Assembly (NCBI RefSeq): GCF_002205845.1
Contig: NZ_NISI01000001.1
Location: 558,001-622,000, forward strand
Reading direction: 5' to 3'
Length of the DNA stretch: 64,000 bases
Origin: Roseateles puraquae
GTDB lineage: Bacteria; Pseudomonadota; Gammaproteobacteria; Burkholderiales; Burkholderiaceae_C
Shown here: in pieces, positions 19,866 through 27,756 of the stretch
Numbering within the stretch: position 1 is the first letter of the stretch
Layout: every line of letters begins with the position of its first letter
The notes under the pieces: model-generated
Seen by the model: only the letters and a program-made list of their open reading frames with translations
Databases searched by the model: none
Told to the model about the DNA's origin: nothing
Position numbers and translations under genes: made by a program

Positions 19866-21252
19866 GCGCCTGGGCTGGCAAGACAGCCGGCAGGAAGATC
19901 ACGAAGCGGCTGCCGCCGCCTTCACGCGACTGGCAACTCACGCGGCCGCCATGCCGCTCCGCAATCTGCTTGACCAGACTGAGCCCGAGACCCACGCCAC
20001 CTGCCATCTCGGCATGGCCCGGCAGGCGGTAGAACGGCTCGAAGATGCGTTCGCGAAGGTCAACGGGCACACCGGGCCCGCGGTCGGCCACGATGAACTC
20101 GAAACCGCCGGCCACCGGACGCAGGCTGAGCTCCACCTCGGGTCCGCCGTAGCGCCGGGCGTTGTCGAGCAGGTTGCGCAGGGCACGGCGCAGCAACCGC
20201 TCCTGGCCCTCCACGCGGGCGGAATCAGTTTCCGGCTCGAAGGCCACCTCGGCGCGAGCGGCCTCCTCCGCCCCCAGGGCCAGCAACTCGACCGCATGCG
20301 TCTCGCCTACGGCACTGCCGGCCTCCAGGCGACTGGCCAGCAGCACCTCTTCGACCAGGGCATCGAGCTCCGCGATGTTGACGTCGATTTCGTGGGCCAG
20401 GCGCTCGCGCTGCACGGGCGCCGCATCCTCCAGCATCGCAAACGCCATCTTCAGCCGGGCCAGCGGCGACCGCAGCTCATGGCTGGCGTTGGCCAACAGG
20501 CTCTGGTGGGAGCGCAGCAGGGTCTCGATCCGATCGGCGGCCTGGTTGAAGCTGCTGGCCAGCGCAGCCACCTCGTCGCGGCCACTGTCATCCACCCGGT
20601 GCGTCAACTGGCCAGCGCCGAATTTCTCGACGCCGCGCTTCAGGGTTTCAAGCCGGCGCGTGAGGCGGCGCACCACGGGGTAGGCCCCCGCCGCCACGCC
20701 CACGAACAGCAGCACCAGCACCACGGCCAGGGTCGACACGGCCGGCGCTCCGGGCGATACCGGCCGATGCAGCCACGGCCCTGCCCACGGGCCTTCATCC
20801 GGCCGGCCAGGGGACCGGGCGGCGGCATTGCCGCCCGTCGGGCCGGACGCCATGCCAGGCGGCGTGGGCGGCCGCACGGTGCGCACCATCTCCAGGCTGC
20901 GCCCATCGCCAAGGTTGGCGCTGACGATGATCGCGCCCGGGTCGTCCGCGCGCCTCAAGAACATCTGCGTGGTGCCGATGCGCTTGCCGTCCGCGTCTTC
21001 CAGCGCCAGGGGCATGCGCAGGCGCTGGCCCCAGTCAGCGAAGGCCGCGGCCTGCTCCTCGCGCGGCGCGGTCGCCGGTGGCAGCGCCAGCTTGAGCAGG
21101 CCCGCCATGGCATTCAGCCGCTCACCCGCGGCGGTCTCGACGTTGCCCCGCTCCTGCTCGATATGGCGCTGGAACAACCACGCAGAGCCGAACGCAAACG
21201 CCAGCAGCAGCGCCACCAGCGTCAGGTAGATGCGAACGTAGAGGGCTTTCAA
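19849..21252 (-). CDS. Sensor histidine kinase, CpxA/RstB-like
   Basis: About 467 residues. TM1 is at about 8-27. The periplasmic loop (about 28-170) ends in a Pro/Gly-rich stretch. TM2 is at about 172-194, then HAMP, HisKA (ANASHELRSPLARLKMAFAML, His258) and HATPase (RNLLDNARRYGG, VADRGPGVP, GGVGLGLSLVKQIAERHGG). The start is uncertain. TTG at 21252, one base after the regulator's stop, gives a normal N terminus; GTG at 21306 inside the regulator gene is the alternative. Neither has a clear ribosome site, so coupling to the regulator is likely. Together with the upstream Spy/CpxP-like protein this suggests an envelope-stress pair. Confidence 0.88.
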   Translation of the reverse strand: MKALYVRIYLTLVALLLAFAFGSAWLFQRHIEQERGNVETAAGERLNAMAGLLKLALPPATAPREEQAAAFADWGQRLRMPLALEDADGKRIGTTQMFLRRADDPGAIIVSANLGDGRSLEMVRTVRPPTPPGMASGPTGGNAAARSPGRPDEGPWAGPWLHRPVSPGAPAVSTLAVVLVLLFVGVAAGAYPVVRRLTRRLETLKRGVEKFGAGQLTHRVDDSGRDEVAALASSFNQAADRIETLLRSHQSLLANASHELRSPLARLKMAFAMLEDAAPVQRERLAHEIDVNIAELDALVEEVLLASRLEAGSAVGETHAVELLALGAEEAARAEVAFEPETDSARVEGQERLLRRALRNLLDNARRYGGPEVELSLRPVAGGFEFIVADRGPGVPVDLRERIFEPFYRLPGHAEMAGGVGLGLSLVKQIAERHGGRVSCQSREGGGSRFVIFLPAVLPAQAPSGSR

Positions 21253-21253
21253 G

Positions 21254-22039
21254 TCAGGCGGCGTCCGCGTCGGCGTCCTGCTTGCGCGCGAACACGTAGC
21301 CCGCACCCCGCACCGTCAGCACGCGGCGGGGGTTCTTGGGATCGTCCTCAATGACGGCGCGGATGCGCGAGATATGCACGTCGATCGAGCGGTCAAAGGC
21401 TTCCAGCGGGTGGCCTTTGAGGGCATCCATGATCTGGTCACGGCTGAGCACCCGACCCGGGCTCTGCGCCAGCACGACCAGCAGGTCGAACTGGTGGCTA
21501 GTGAGGTCGCAGATCTTGCCGTCCAGGCGCGCCACGCGGGCTGCCAGGTCGATCTCGAGGCGACCGAAGCGCAACACCTCGTCGCCATCCAGCTTGGGCT
21601 CCAGCCGGCGCAGCAGGGCCTTGATGCGGGCCTGCAGTTCGCGCGGCTCGAAGGGCTTGGCGAGGTAGTCGTCAGCGCCCAGCTCCAGGCCCAGGATGCG
21701 GTCCATGGGTTCGCCGCGGGCCGACAGCATCAGCACCGGCTGGTGGCGCCAGCGCGCATCGCCGCGCAACCAGCGGCAGAAGTCCAGGCCGTCGCCGTCG
21801 GGCAGCATCAGGTCCAGCACCAGCAGCTCGAAGCGGCTGTGCGCCAGCGCCTCGCGGGCCGCCGCCAGCGTGCCGGCGGTGCTGACCTCGAAGCCGGCGG
21901 CACGCAGATAGTCGCCCACCATGCCGGTCAGGCGGGCATCATCGTCAATCAACAGGAGTCGGGCGCTACTCATCACCGGGGCGAGGGAAGAAATGGGAAG
22001 CCGGCGCGCCTCGGCGCCGGTGGAACGGGGCTCAAGCAT
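21254..22039 (-). CDS. OmpR-family response regulator, CpxR-like
   Basis: A 261-residue protein. The REC domain has acidic residues LLIDDD, phospho-acceptor Asp76 (LLVLDLMLPDGDG), and a conserved Lys in ADDYLAKPFEPRE. The winged-helix output domain contains LTSHQFDLLVVLAQSPGRVLSRDQIM and RSIDVHISRIRAVIEDDPKNPRRVLTVRGAGYVF. The start at 22039 has AAGGAG 7 bases upstream, whereas the shorter family-like start MSSARLLLIDDD at 21973 has none. The ribosome site therefore supports a 22-residue extension. It lies between the Spy-like gene and the kinase in one transcript. Confidence 0.9.
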   Translation of the reverse strand: MLEPRSTGAEARRLPISSLAPVMSSARLLLIDDDARLTGMVGDYLRAAGFEVSTAGTLAAAREALAHSRFELLVLDLMLPDGDGLDFCRWLRGDARWRHQPVLMLSARGEPMDRILGLELGADDYLAKPFEPRELQARIKALLRRLEPKLDGDEVLRFGRLEIDLAARVARLDGKICDLTSHQFDLLVVLAQSPGRVLSRDQIMDALKGHPLEAFDRSIDVHISRIRAVIEDDPKNPRRVLTVRGAGYVFARKQDADADAA

Positions 22040-22081
22040 CGCAGAACTCCTTGCCTGGGGCCAATGGGTAGATCAACCGGT

Positions 22082-22570
22082 TCAGCCCGCCTGACGGCTG
22101 GCCATGCGCGCCTGGCGCTTCTTCATGACCTCGGCGATCTTGGCGCGCTGCTCCGGCGTCAGCACCCGGGCCGCATCGATGCTGGCCTGGCTCATGCGCT
22201 TGGAGGCAACTTCGTGCTGGGCGCTCAGCTGCGCGCGCACGCTCTCGATGGCGGCGGCGTCGACGTTGGTGGCCGTGTAGAGCGTGGCCATCTGCTCGTG
22301 CAGCTTGCGGCCGGTGTCGCGCTGGCCGGCGAGGTCCTGGCGAGCCGCCTTGAAGATGGCGTCGATCTGGCTGCGCTGCGAGTCCGTCGCGTTGACCAGG
22401 TCGAGCATGTGGTCCATGTGACCGCCGAACAGGCCGCCGGGCGCCATCATGCCGGGTCCGCCAGGGCCACCGCGAGGGCCCGGTTGCGCCTGGGCGGCGA
22501 CACCGCCCACGGCCAGGGCGGCCGTCAGCAGCGCGATACGGAAGAAATGCGGGGTGCGGGGCGTTGTCAT
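22082..22570 (-). CDS. Spy/CpxP-like periplasmic LTxxQ protein
   Basis: A 162-residue protein. The signal peptide ends AVGGVAAQA, followed by a Gly/Pro/Met-rich segment and a largely helical body with two LTxxQ-type repeats: VNATDSQRSQIDAIFKAAR and VLTPEQRAKIAEVMKKRQAR. Spy and CpxP are chaperone or inhibitor proteins of the envelope-stress response. AGGAGG sits 7 bases before the ATG at 22570, so the longer frame is dropped. It is the first gene of a likely operon with the CpxRA-like pair, the position of an auxiliary regulator or output protein. Its ribosome site lies in a hairpin, annotated separately. Confidence 0.85.
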   Translation of the reverse strand: MTTPRTPHFFRIALLTAALAVGGVAAQAQPGPRGGPGGPGMMAPGGLFGGHMDHMLDLVNATDSQRSQIDAIFKAARQDLAGQRDTGRKLHEQMATLYTATNVDAAAIESVRAQLSAQHEVASKRMSQASIDAARVLTPEQRAKIAEVMKKRQARMASRQAG

Positions 22571-22576
22571 CACTGG

Positions 22577-22610
22577 CCTCCTGAAGAACTGGGGTGCAGT
22601 CATCTTCAGG
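22577..22610 (-). promoter_or_regulatory. Hairpin over the Spy-like gene's ribosome binding site
   Basis: In mRNA sense the arms CCTGAAGA (22610-22603) and TCTTCAGG (22587-22580) pair perfectly. Inside them is a second ACTG/CAGT stem and a 5-base loop. The 3' arm shares its last three bases with the AGGAGG Shine-Dalgarno (22582-22577). It could hide the site from ribosomes until opened by temperature, a protein or a small RNA. Fold and role are inferred. Confidence 0.45.
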
Positions 22611-22707
22611 GGGGCCTGTGTGGGATCTTTGGGCACCCGGTAAAGAACTGTGTCGGGGGTCGGGGTGCGTTTCAATTTCGGTGAACCGCGCCCCGGGCCG
22701 ACGGGCT

Positions 22708-24372
22708 TTACTTGATCGGCTTGAAGCGCACGCGCTTCGGGCGCGCGCCTTCTTCACCCAGGCGCTTCTTCTTGTCGGCCTCGTACTCGTGGAAGTTGCC
22801 GTCGAAGAAGAACCACTGCGAGTCGCCCTCGCAGGCGAGGATGTGGGTGCAGATGCGGTCCAGGAACCAGCGGTCGTGGCTGATGACCATGGCCGAGCCG
22901 GCAAACTCCAGCAGCGCTTCTTCAAGGGCGCGCAGGGTTTCCACGTCGAGGTCGTTCGACGGTTCGTCCAGCATCAGCACGTTGCCGCCCTGAGCCAGGG
23001 TCTTGGCCAGGTGCAGGCGGCCACGCTCACCGCCGGAGAGCGAGCCCACCAGCTTCTGCTGGTCATTGCCCTTGAAGTTGAAGCGGCCGAGGTAGGCGCG
23101 GCTGGGCATGACGAACTTGCCGACCACGATGTTGTCCAGGCCGCCGGAGACGTCTTCCCAGACCGTCTTGCTGCCGTCCAGGCTCGCGCGGCTCTGGTCG
23201 ACGAAGGCCAGCTTGGCCGTCTTGCCGATCTTGACCGTGCCCGAGTCCGGCTGCTCCACGCCCTGGATCATGCGGAACAGCGTCGACTTGCCGGCGCCGT
23301 TCGGGCCGATGATGCCGACGATGGCGCCTGCCGGCACCTTGAAGCTGAGGTTGTCGATCAGCACCCGGTCGCCAAAGCTCTTGGACACGTTCTCGAACTC
23401 GATGACTTCATTGCCCAGGCGCTCGGCCACGGGGATGAAGATCTCGTTGGTCTCGTTGCGCTTCTGGTATTCGACGTCGCTCAGTTCCTCGAAGCGGGCC
23501 AGACGCGCCTTGCTCTTGGCCTGGCGGCCCTTGGCGTTGGAGCGCACCCACTTGAGTTCTTCCTTCATGGCCTTGGCGCGGGCGTCTTCCGACTTCTGCT
23601 CCTGCTCCAGGCGGCGTTCCTTCTGGTCGAGCCAGTCGGAGTAGTTGCCCTTCCAGGGAATGCCGTGGCCGCGGTCGAGTTCAAGAATCCACTCGGCGGC
23701 GTTGTCCAGGAAGTAGCGATCGTGGGTGATGGCCACCACGGTGCCCGGGAAGCGCTGCAGGAACTGCTCCAGCCACTCCACGCTTTCGGCGTCCAAGTGG
23801 TTGGTGGGTTCGTCCAGCAGCAGCATGTCGGGCTTGGACAGCAGCAGGCGGCACAGGGCCACACGGCGCTTTTCACCGCCCGACAGCACACCGATCTGGG
23901 CGTCCCAGGGCGGCAGGTTCAGGGCGTCGGCGGCCAGCTCCAGCTGCAGGTCGGTGTTCTCGGAACCGGCGGCGGCGATGATGGCCTCCAGTTCGCCCTG
24001 CTCGGCGGCCAGCTTGTCGAAGTCGGCATCCGGCTCGGCGTAAGCGGCATAGACCTCGTCCAGCCGCTTCTTGGCGGCCAGCACGCCGCCGATGCCTTCT
24101 TCCACCGCCTCGCGCACGGTCTGCTCGGGGTTGAGCTTGGGCTCCTGCTCCAGGTAGCCGATCTTGATGCCCGGCATCGGGATGGCCTCGCCCTCGATCT
24201 CCTTGTCGACGCCGGCCATGATCTTCAGCAGCGTGGACTTGCCCGAACCGTTCAGCCCCAGCACGCCGATCTTGGCGCCCGGGAAGAACGACAGCGAAAT
24301 GTCCTTGAGGATGTGGCGCTTGGGGGGAACCGTCTTGTTGACACGGTTCATCGAGAAAACGTATTGGGCCAT
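22708..24372 (-). CDS. ettA: Energy-dependent translational throttle protein EttA (ABC-F ATPase)
   Basis: A 554-residue soluble ABC-F protein that binds the ribosomal E site and gates the first peptide bond according to the ATP/ADP ratio. It has two ABC cassettes: Walker A GLNGSGKST and GPNGAGKST; signatures LSGGEKRRVALCRLLL and LSGGERGRLHLAKTL; Walker B LLLDEPTNHLD and LMLDEPSNDLD. They are joined by the charged linker KWVRSNAKGRQAKSKARLARFEEL, with the EttA arm in the first cassette. The ATG at 24372 (MAQYVFSMNRVNKTVPPKR) is the family start, and 55 upstream in-frame residues are rejected. Confidence 0.96.
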   Translation of the reverse strand: MAQYVFSMNRVNKTVPPKRHILKDISLSFFPGAKIGVLGLNGSGKSTLLKIMAGVDKEIEGEAIPMPGIKIGYLEQEPKLNPEQTVREAVEEGIGGVLAAKKRLDEVYAAYAEPDADFDKLAAEQGELEAIIAAAGSENTDLQLELAADALNLPPWDAQIGVLSGGEKRRVALCRLLLSKPDMLLLDEPTNHLDAESVEWLEQFLQRFPGTVVAITHDRYFLDNAAEWILELDRGHGIPWKGNYSDWLDQKERRLEQEQKSEDARAKAMKEELKWVRSNAKGRQAKSKARLARFEELSDVEYQKRNETNEIFIPVAERLGNEVIEFENVSKSFGDRVLIDNLSFKVPAGAIVGIIGPNGAGKSTLFRMIQGVEQPDSGTVKIGKTAKLAFVDQSRASLDGSKTVWEDVSGGLDNIVVGKFVMPSRAYLGRFNFKGNDQQKLVGSLSGGERGRLHLAKTLAQGGNVLMLDEPSNDLDVETLRALEEALLEFAGSAMVISHDRWFLDRICTHILACEGDSQWFFFDGNFHEYEADKKKRLGEEGARPKRVRFKPIK

Positions 24373-24524
24373 GGCAGTCCTTGAAACAGCGGCAGGCCCC
24401 GGAGAGGGCCTGCGTTGCCCTGCATTGTCGCCGATGCCCGCCCACCGTTCTTGGGGTTCATCCCGAGGCAGCCGCCGCGGGGCCACCCCAGACTGCGCCG
24501 GCAGTTCATACAAGGGGGAAGAGG

Positions 24525-26111
24525 ATGAGCCATTCACGCATCAGCCGCCGTCTGGCGCTGCTGCTCGTCAGCCTGATTGCCGGCCTGGCCCAGGCCCAGA
24601 CCCTGCGCTGGTCCAGCCAGGGCGACATGCAGACCACTGATCCGCATTCGCAGAACGAGGTCATGACGAACAGCCTCAACAACCAGGTCTACGAGGCGCT
24701 GACCCGGCGCATGAAGGACCTGAGCATGGGGCCAAGCCTGGCCACGGAGTGGACGCAGGCGACGCCCCTGATCTGGCGTTTCAAGCTGCGGCCGGGCGTG
24801 AAGTTCCATGACGGCACGCCGTTCACGGCCGATGACGTGGTGTTCTCGATGCAACGCCTGCGCGACCCCAACTCGCCGCACCGCGTGTACGCGAACGCCG
24901 TGGGCATCCCGAAGGCGGTCGACCCGCTGACCGTCATCTTCACGCTGGACAAGCCCAACCCCATCCTGCCTGAGATGCTGGGCAACCTCTACATCATGAG
25001 CCGGCGCTGGAGCGAGCAGAACCGCGTCACACGGCCGCTGGACTTCAAGAACCGCGAGGAGTCCTACGCCAGCCAGAACGCCAACGGCACCGGCCCCTTC
25101 ATGCTGGTCTCGCGCCAGCCGGGCGTGAAGACGGTCTTCAAGCGCAACCCCAACTGGTGGGGCAAGTTCGAGGGCAATCTGCAGGAGTTCGTCTTCATGC
25201 CGATCTCCAATGACGCCACCCGCACCGCCGCGCTCATCTCCGGCGAAATCGACTTCGTCATCGACCCGCCGCCGCGCGACCTGGCCCGGCTGCGCACCCT
25301 GCCGCAGCTCAAGGTGCTGGACGGCGAAGAGAACCGCCTCGTCTACGTCGGCATGGACCAGTCGCGCGACAAGCTGCTCTACGCCAACGTGCCCGGCGAC
25401 AAGAACCCGTTCAAGGACGTGCGGGTGCGCCGCGCGCTCTATCACGCCATCGACATCGAGGCCATCAAGAGCAAGCTGATGAGCGGCTACTCGGTGCCCA
25501 CCGGCGGGCTGACATCCTCACCCCGCGGTGGCTACAACGACCCCAAGGTCGAGACCCGGCTGCCCTACGACCTCACACAGGCCCGCAAGCTGCTGGCCGA
25601 GGCCGGCTACCCCGACGGCTTCGAGGTCACGATGGACTGCCCCAACAACCGCTACATCAACGACGAGCGCATCTGCATCGCGCTGGCCAGCATGTGGGCG
25701 CAGATCAAGGTGAAGGTCAAGGTCAACGCGCTGCCTCGCACCTTGTTCTTCCCCAAGGCAGAGAAGTTCGACACCAGCCTCTATCTGGCGGGCTGGGGCG
25801 GCGGCTCGACCGATGCGGAGGTGATGCTCACGCCCGTGCTGCGCAATCGTGGCGAGCAAGGCGTGGGGGTGTCCAACTACGGCGGGTCCGTCAACAACGA
25901 GGGCGACGCGCTGGCGGCGGCCTCGACCATTGAAACCGACCCCAAGAAGCGCGAAGGCCTGGTCAAGGCGGCGCTGCAATCCTTCCGCGAGCAGGTCAAC
26001 ATCATTCCGCTGCACCGGCAGGTGATCCCGTGGGCGATGCGGCGCGAGGTGAGCATCCCGCATTCGCCGAATAACTTCGCCAGCATGGACTGGGTCACAA
26101 TTTCGAAATAG
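24525..26111 (+). CDS. Peptide/nickel-type ABC transporter substrate-binding protein (DppA/OppA family)
   Basis: A 528-residue periplasmic SBP_bac_5 protein. The signal peptide MSHSRISRRLALLLVSLIAGLAQAQ is followed by the family core: LRPGVKFHDGTPFTADDVVFSMQRL, NGTGPFMLVSRQPG, VRRALYHAIDIEAI, ARKLLAEAGYPDGFEVTM and the C-terminal IPLHRQVIPWAMR. The ATG at 24525 is preceded by AGGGGGAAGAGG. No dppBCDF genes are near, so it is an orphan or works with a transporter elsewhere. The ligand (oligopeptide or another solute) is not readable. A hairpin with a T-rich tail follows at 26144. Confidence 0.9.
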   Translation: MSHSRISRRLALLLVSLIAGLAQAQTLRWSSQGDMQTTDPHSQNEVMTNSLNNQVYEALTRRMKDLSMGPSLATEWTQATPLIWRFKLRPGVKFHDGTPFTADDVVFSMQRLRDPNSPHRVYANAVGIPKAVDPLTVIFTLDKPNPILPEMLGNLYIMSRRWSEQNRVTRPLDFKNREESYASQNANGTGPFMLVSRQPGVKTVFKRNPNWWGKFEGNLQEFVFMPISNDATRTAALISGEIDFVIDPPPRDLARLRTLPQLKVLDGEENRLVYVGMDQSRDKLLYANVPGDKNPFKDVRVRRALYHAIDIEAIKSKLMSGYSVPTGGLTSSPRGGYNDPKVETRLPYDLTQARKLLAEAGYPDGFEVTMDCPNNRYINDERICIALASMWAQIKVKVKVNALPRTLFFPKAEKFDTSLYLAGWGGGSTDAEVMLTPVLRNRGEQGVGVSNYGGSVNNEGDALAAASTIETDPKKREGLVKAALQSFREQVNIIPLHRQVIPWAMRREVSIPHSPNNFASMDWVTISK

Positions 26112-26143
26112 TTCGCGCGGCGAGCAGCCGCTAGAATGCACGC

Positions 26144-26181
26144 AACGCCGCGCTCTCAGTCTTGCGCGGCGTTCTTCTTTT
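26144..26181 (+). terminator. Hairpin with T-rich tail between the DppA-like gene and rhlE
   Basis: AACGCCGCGC (26144-26153) pairs perfectly with GCGCGGCGTT (26164-26173) across a 10-base loop, followed by CTTCTTTT. It can end the DppA-like transcript. A TAGAAT -10-like box at 26132-26137 lies just upstream, so it could instead be the first structure in the rhlE leader and act as an attenuator. Confidence 0.6.
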
Positions 26182-26286
26182 CAGAGCCCCCGCACGCGGC
26201 CTGGCTTGCCCGAAGACTGGTGTCGCCTCCCCGGCGGCACGGCAAGCCCCGGTGATGTTGGCGTGCCCTCCCCTTCCTAGGATTCG

Positions 26287-27753
26287 ATGAGTTTCGACAC
26301 CCTCGGCCTGGCGCAGCCCCTGCTCCAAGCCATCGCCGACGCCGGCTACACCTCGCCCACCCCCATCCAGGCGCAAGCCATTCCCGCCGTGCTCAAGGGC
26401 GGCGACCTGATGGCCGGTGCCCAGACCGGCACCGGCAAGACCGCCGGCTTCACGCTGCCCATGCTGCATCGGCTCCAGGCCGGTCAGCGCACGCTCGACA
26501 AGCGCGGCCGCCCCGCCATCCGCGCCTTGGTGCTGACCCCCACCCGCGAACTCGCCGCCCAGGTCGAGGAAAGCGTTCAGACCTACGGCAAGTACCTGCC
26601 GCAGCTCAAGAGCATGGTCATGTTCGGCGGCGTCGGCATGCAGCCCCAGATCAACAAGCTGCGTGACGGCGTGGACATCCTCGTGGCCACGCCTGGCCGC
26701 CTGCTCGATCACGCGGGCCTGGGCAACCTGGACCTGTCCAAGGTCGAGATCCTGGTGCTCGACGAAGCCGACCGCATGCTCGACATGGGCTTCATCCACG
26801 ACATCAAGAAGGTGCTTGCCCTGCTGCCCGCGCAAAAGCAGAGCCTGCTCTTCAGCGCCACCTTCAGCGACGAGATCAAGGCCCTGGCCGACCGCCTGCT
26901 GAACCAGCCGGCCCTGATCGAAGTGGCCCGCCGCAACCAGACCAACGACCAGATCGCGCAGAAGGTCCACCCCGTGGGCCGCGAGCGCAAGAAGGAGTTG
27001 CTGGTGCACCTCATCAAGAGCGGTGACTGGCACCAGGTGCTGGTGTTCACGCGCATGAAGCACGGCGCCAACCGCCTGACGGACTACTTGAACGAACAAG
27101 GCATCAGCGCCATGGCCATCCATGGCAACAAGAGCCAGGGCGCGCGCACCAAGGCGCTGGCCGACTTCAAGAGCGGCGACCTGACCTGTCTCGTGGCCAC
27201 CGACATCGCCGCGCGCGGCATCGACATCGACCAATTGCCCCACGTCGTCAACTTCGAGCTGCCCAACGTGCCCGAAGACTACGTGCACCGCATCGGCCGC
27301 ACCGGCCGTGCCGGCGCCCAGGGCGAGGCGGTGAGCCTGGTCTGCGTGGACGAAAACGGCTTCCTGCGCGACATCGAGAAGCTCATCAAGCGCGAGATCC
27401 CGCGCGAGATGGTGCCGGGCTTCGAGCCCAACCCGAACGAGAAGCCCGAGCCCATCGTGCTCGGCCGCACCGTGCTCAACCCCAACGGCAGCCGGGGCCG
27501 CAACCCCAACCCGCCGCAACACGCGGGCCGCGGTGGCCGGCCGGGCGGTGGCCGCGGCGGCGACAACCGCGGCGGCTCGCGCGACGGCGGTCGCCCGGGT
27601 GGCAAGCCTCAGGCGCATGCCGGCCACGGCGGTGCCAAACCGGCGCCGCGCCCGCAAGGCCAGCAGGCGCCGCGCGCTGGCGGGCAGCCGGGGCGAGATG
27701 GCGGCGCCCCGCGCCACAACAACGGCCCCCGCCTGACCCAGCCCAAGCGCTGA
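26287..27753 (+). CDS. rhlE: DEAD-box ATP-dependent RNA helicase RhlE-like
   Basis: A 488-residue helicase. The Q motif is [26 protein letters not shown], motif I AQTGTGKT (45-52), motif Ia PTRELA, motif II DEAD (159-162), motif III SAT and motif [12 protein letters not shown]. From about residue 385 the tail is Arg/Gly/Pro/Asn-rich (RGG-like, [14 protein letters not shown]) and of low complexity, typical of RhlE homologues that bind RNA non-specifically or form condensates. It acts in ribosome assembly and mRNA turnover, mostly at low temperature. The 175-base leader includes a hairpin at 26144. Confidence 0.93.
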   Translation: MSFDTLGLAQPLLQAIADAGYTSPTPIQAQAIPAVLKGGDLMAGAQTGTGKTAGFTLPMLHRLQAGQRTLDKRGRPAIRALVLTPTRELAAQVEESVQTYGKYLPQLKSMVMFGGVGMQPQINKLRDGVDILVATPGRLLDHAGLGNLDLSKVEILVLDEADRMLDMGFIHDIKKVLALLPAQKQSLLFSATFSDEIKALADRLLNQPALIEVARRNQTNDQIAQKVHPVGRERKKELLVHLIKSGDWHQVLVFTRMKHGANRLTDYLNEQGISAMAIHGNKSQGARTKALADFKSGDLTCLVATDIAARGIDIDQLPHVVNFELPNVPEDYVHRIGRTGRAGAQGEAVSLVCVDENGFLRDIEKLIKREIPREMVPGFEPNPNEKPEPIVLGRTVLNPNGSRGRNPNPPQHAGRGGRPGGGRGGDNRGGSRDGGRPGGKPQAHAGHGGAKPAPRPQGQQAPRAGGQPGRDGGAPRHNNGPRLTQPKR

Positions 27754-27756
27754 GCG

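Noticed and set aside
22612-22642. Possible CpxR box (GTAAA repeats) before the Spy-like gene
   Set aside because: Only one GTAAA-like half-site is visible, with no second copy at 5-base spacing.
27500-27740. Low-complexity GGC-rich stretch as a tandem repeat
   Set aside because: It is the coding sequence for the RGG-like tail of RhlE, with no fixed repeat unit.
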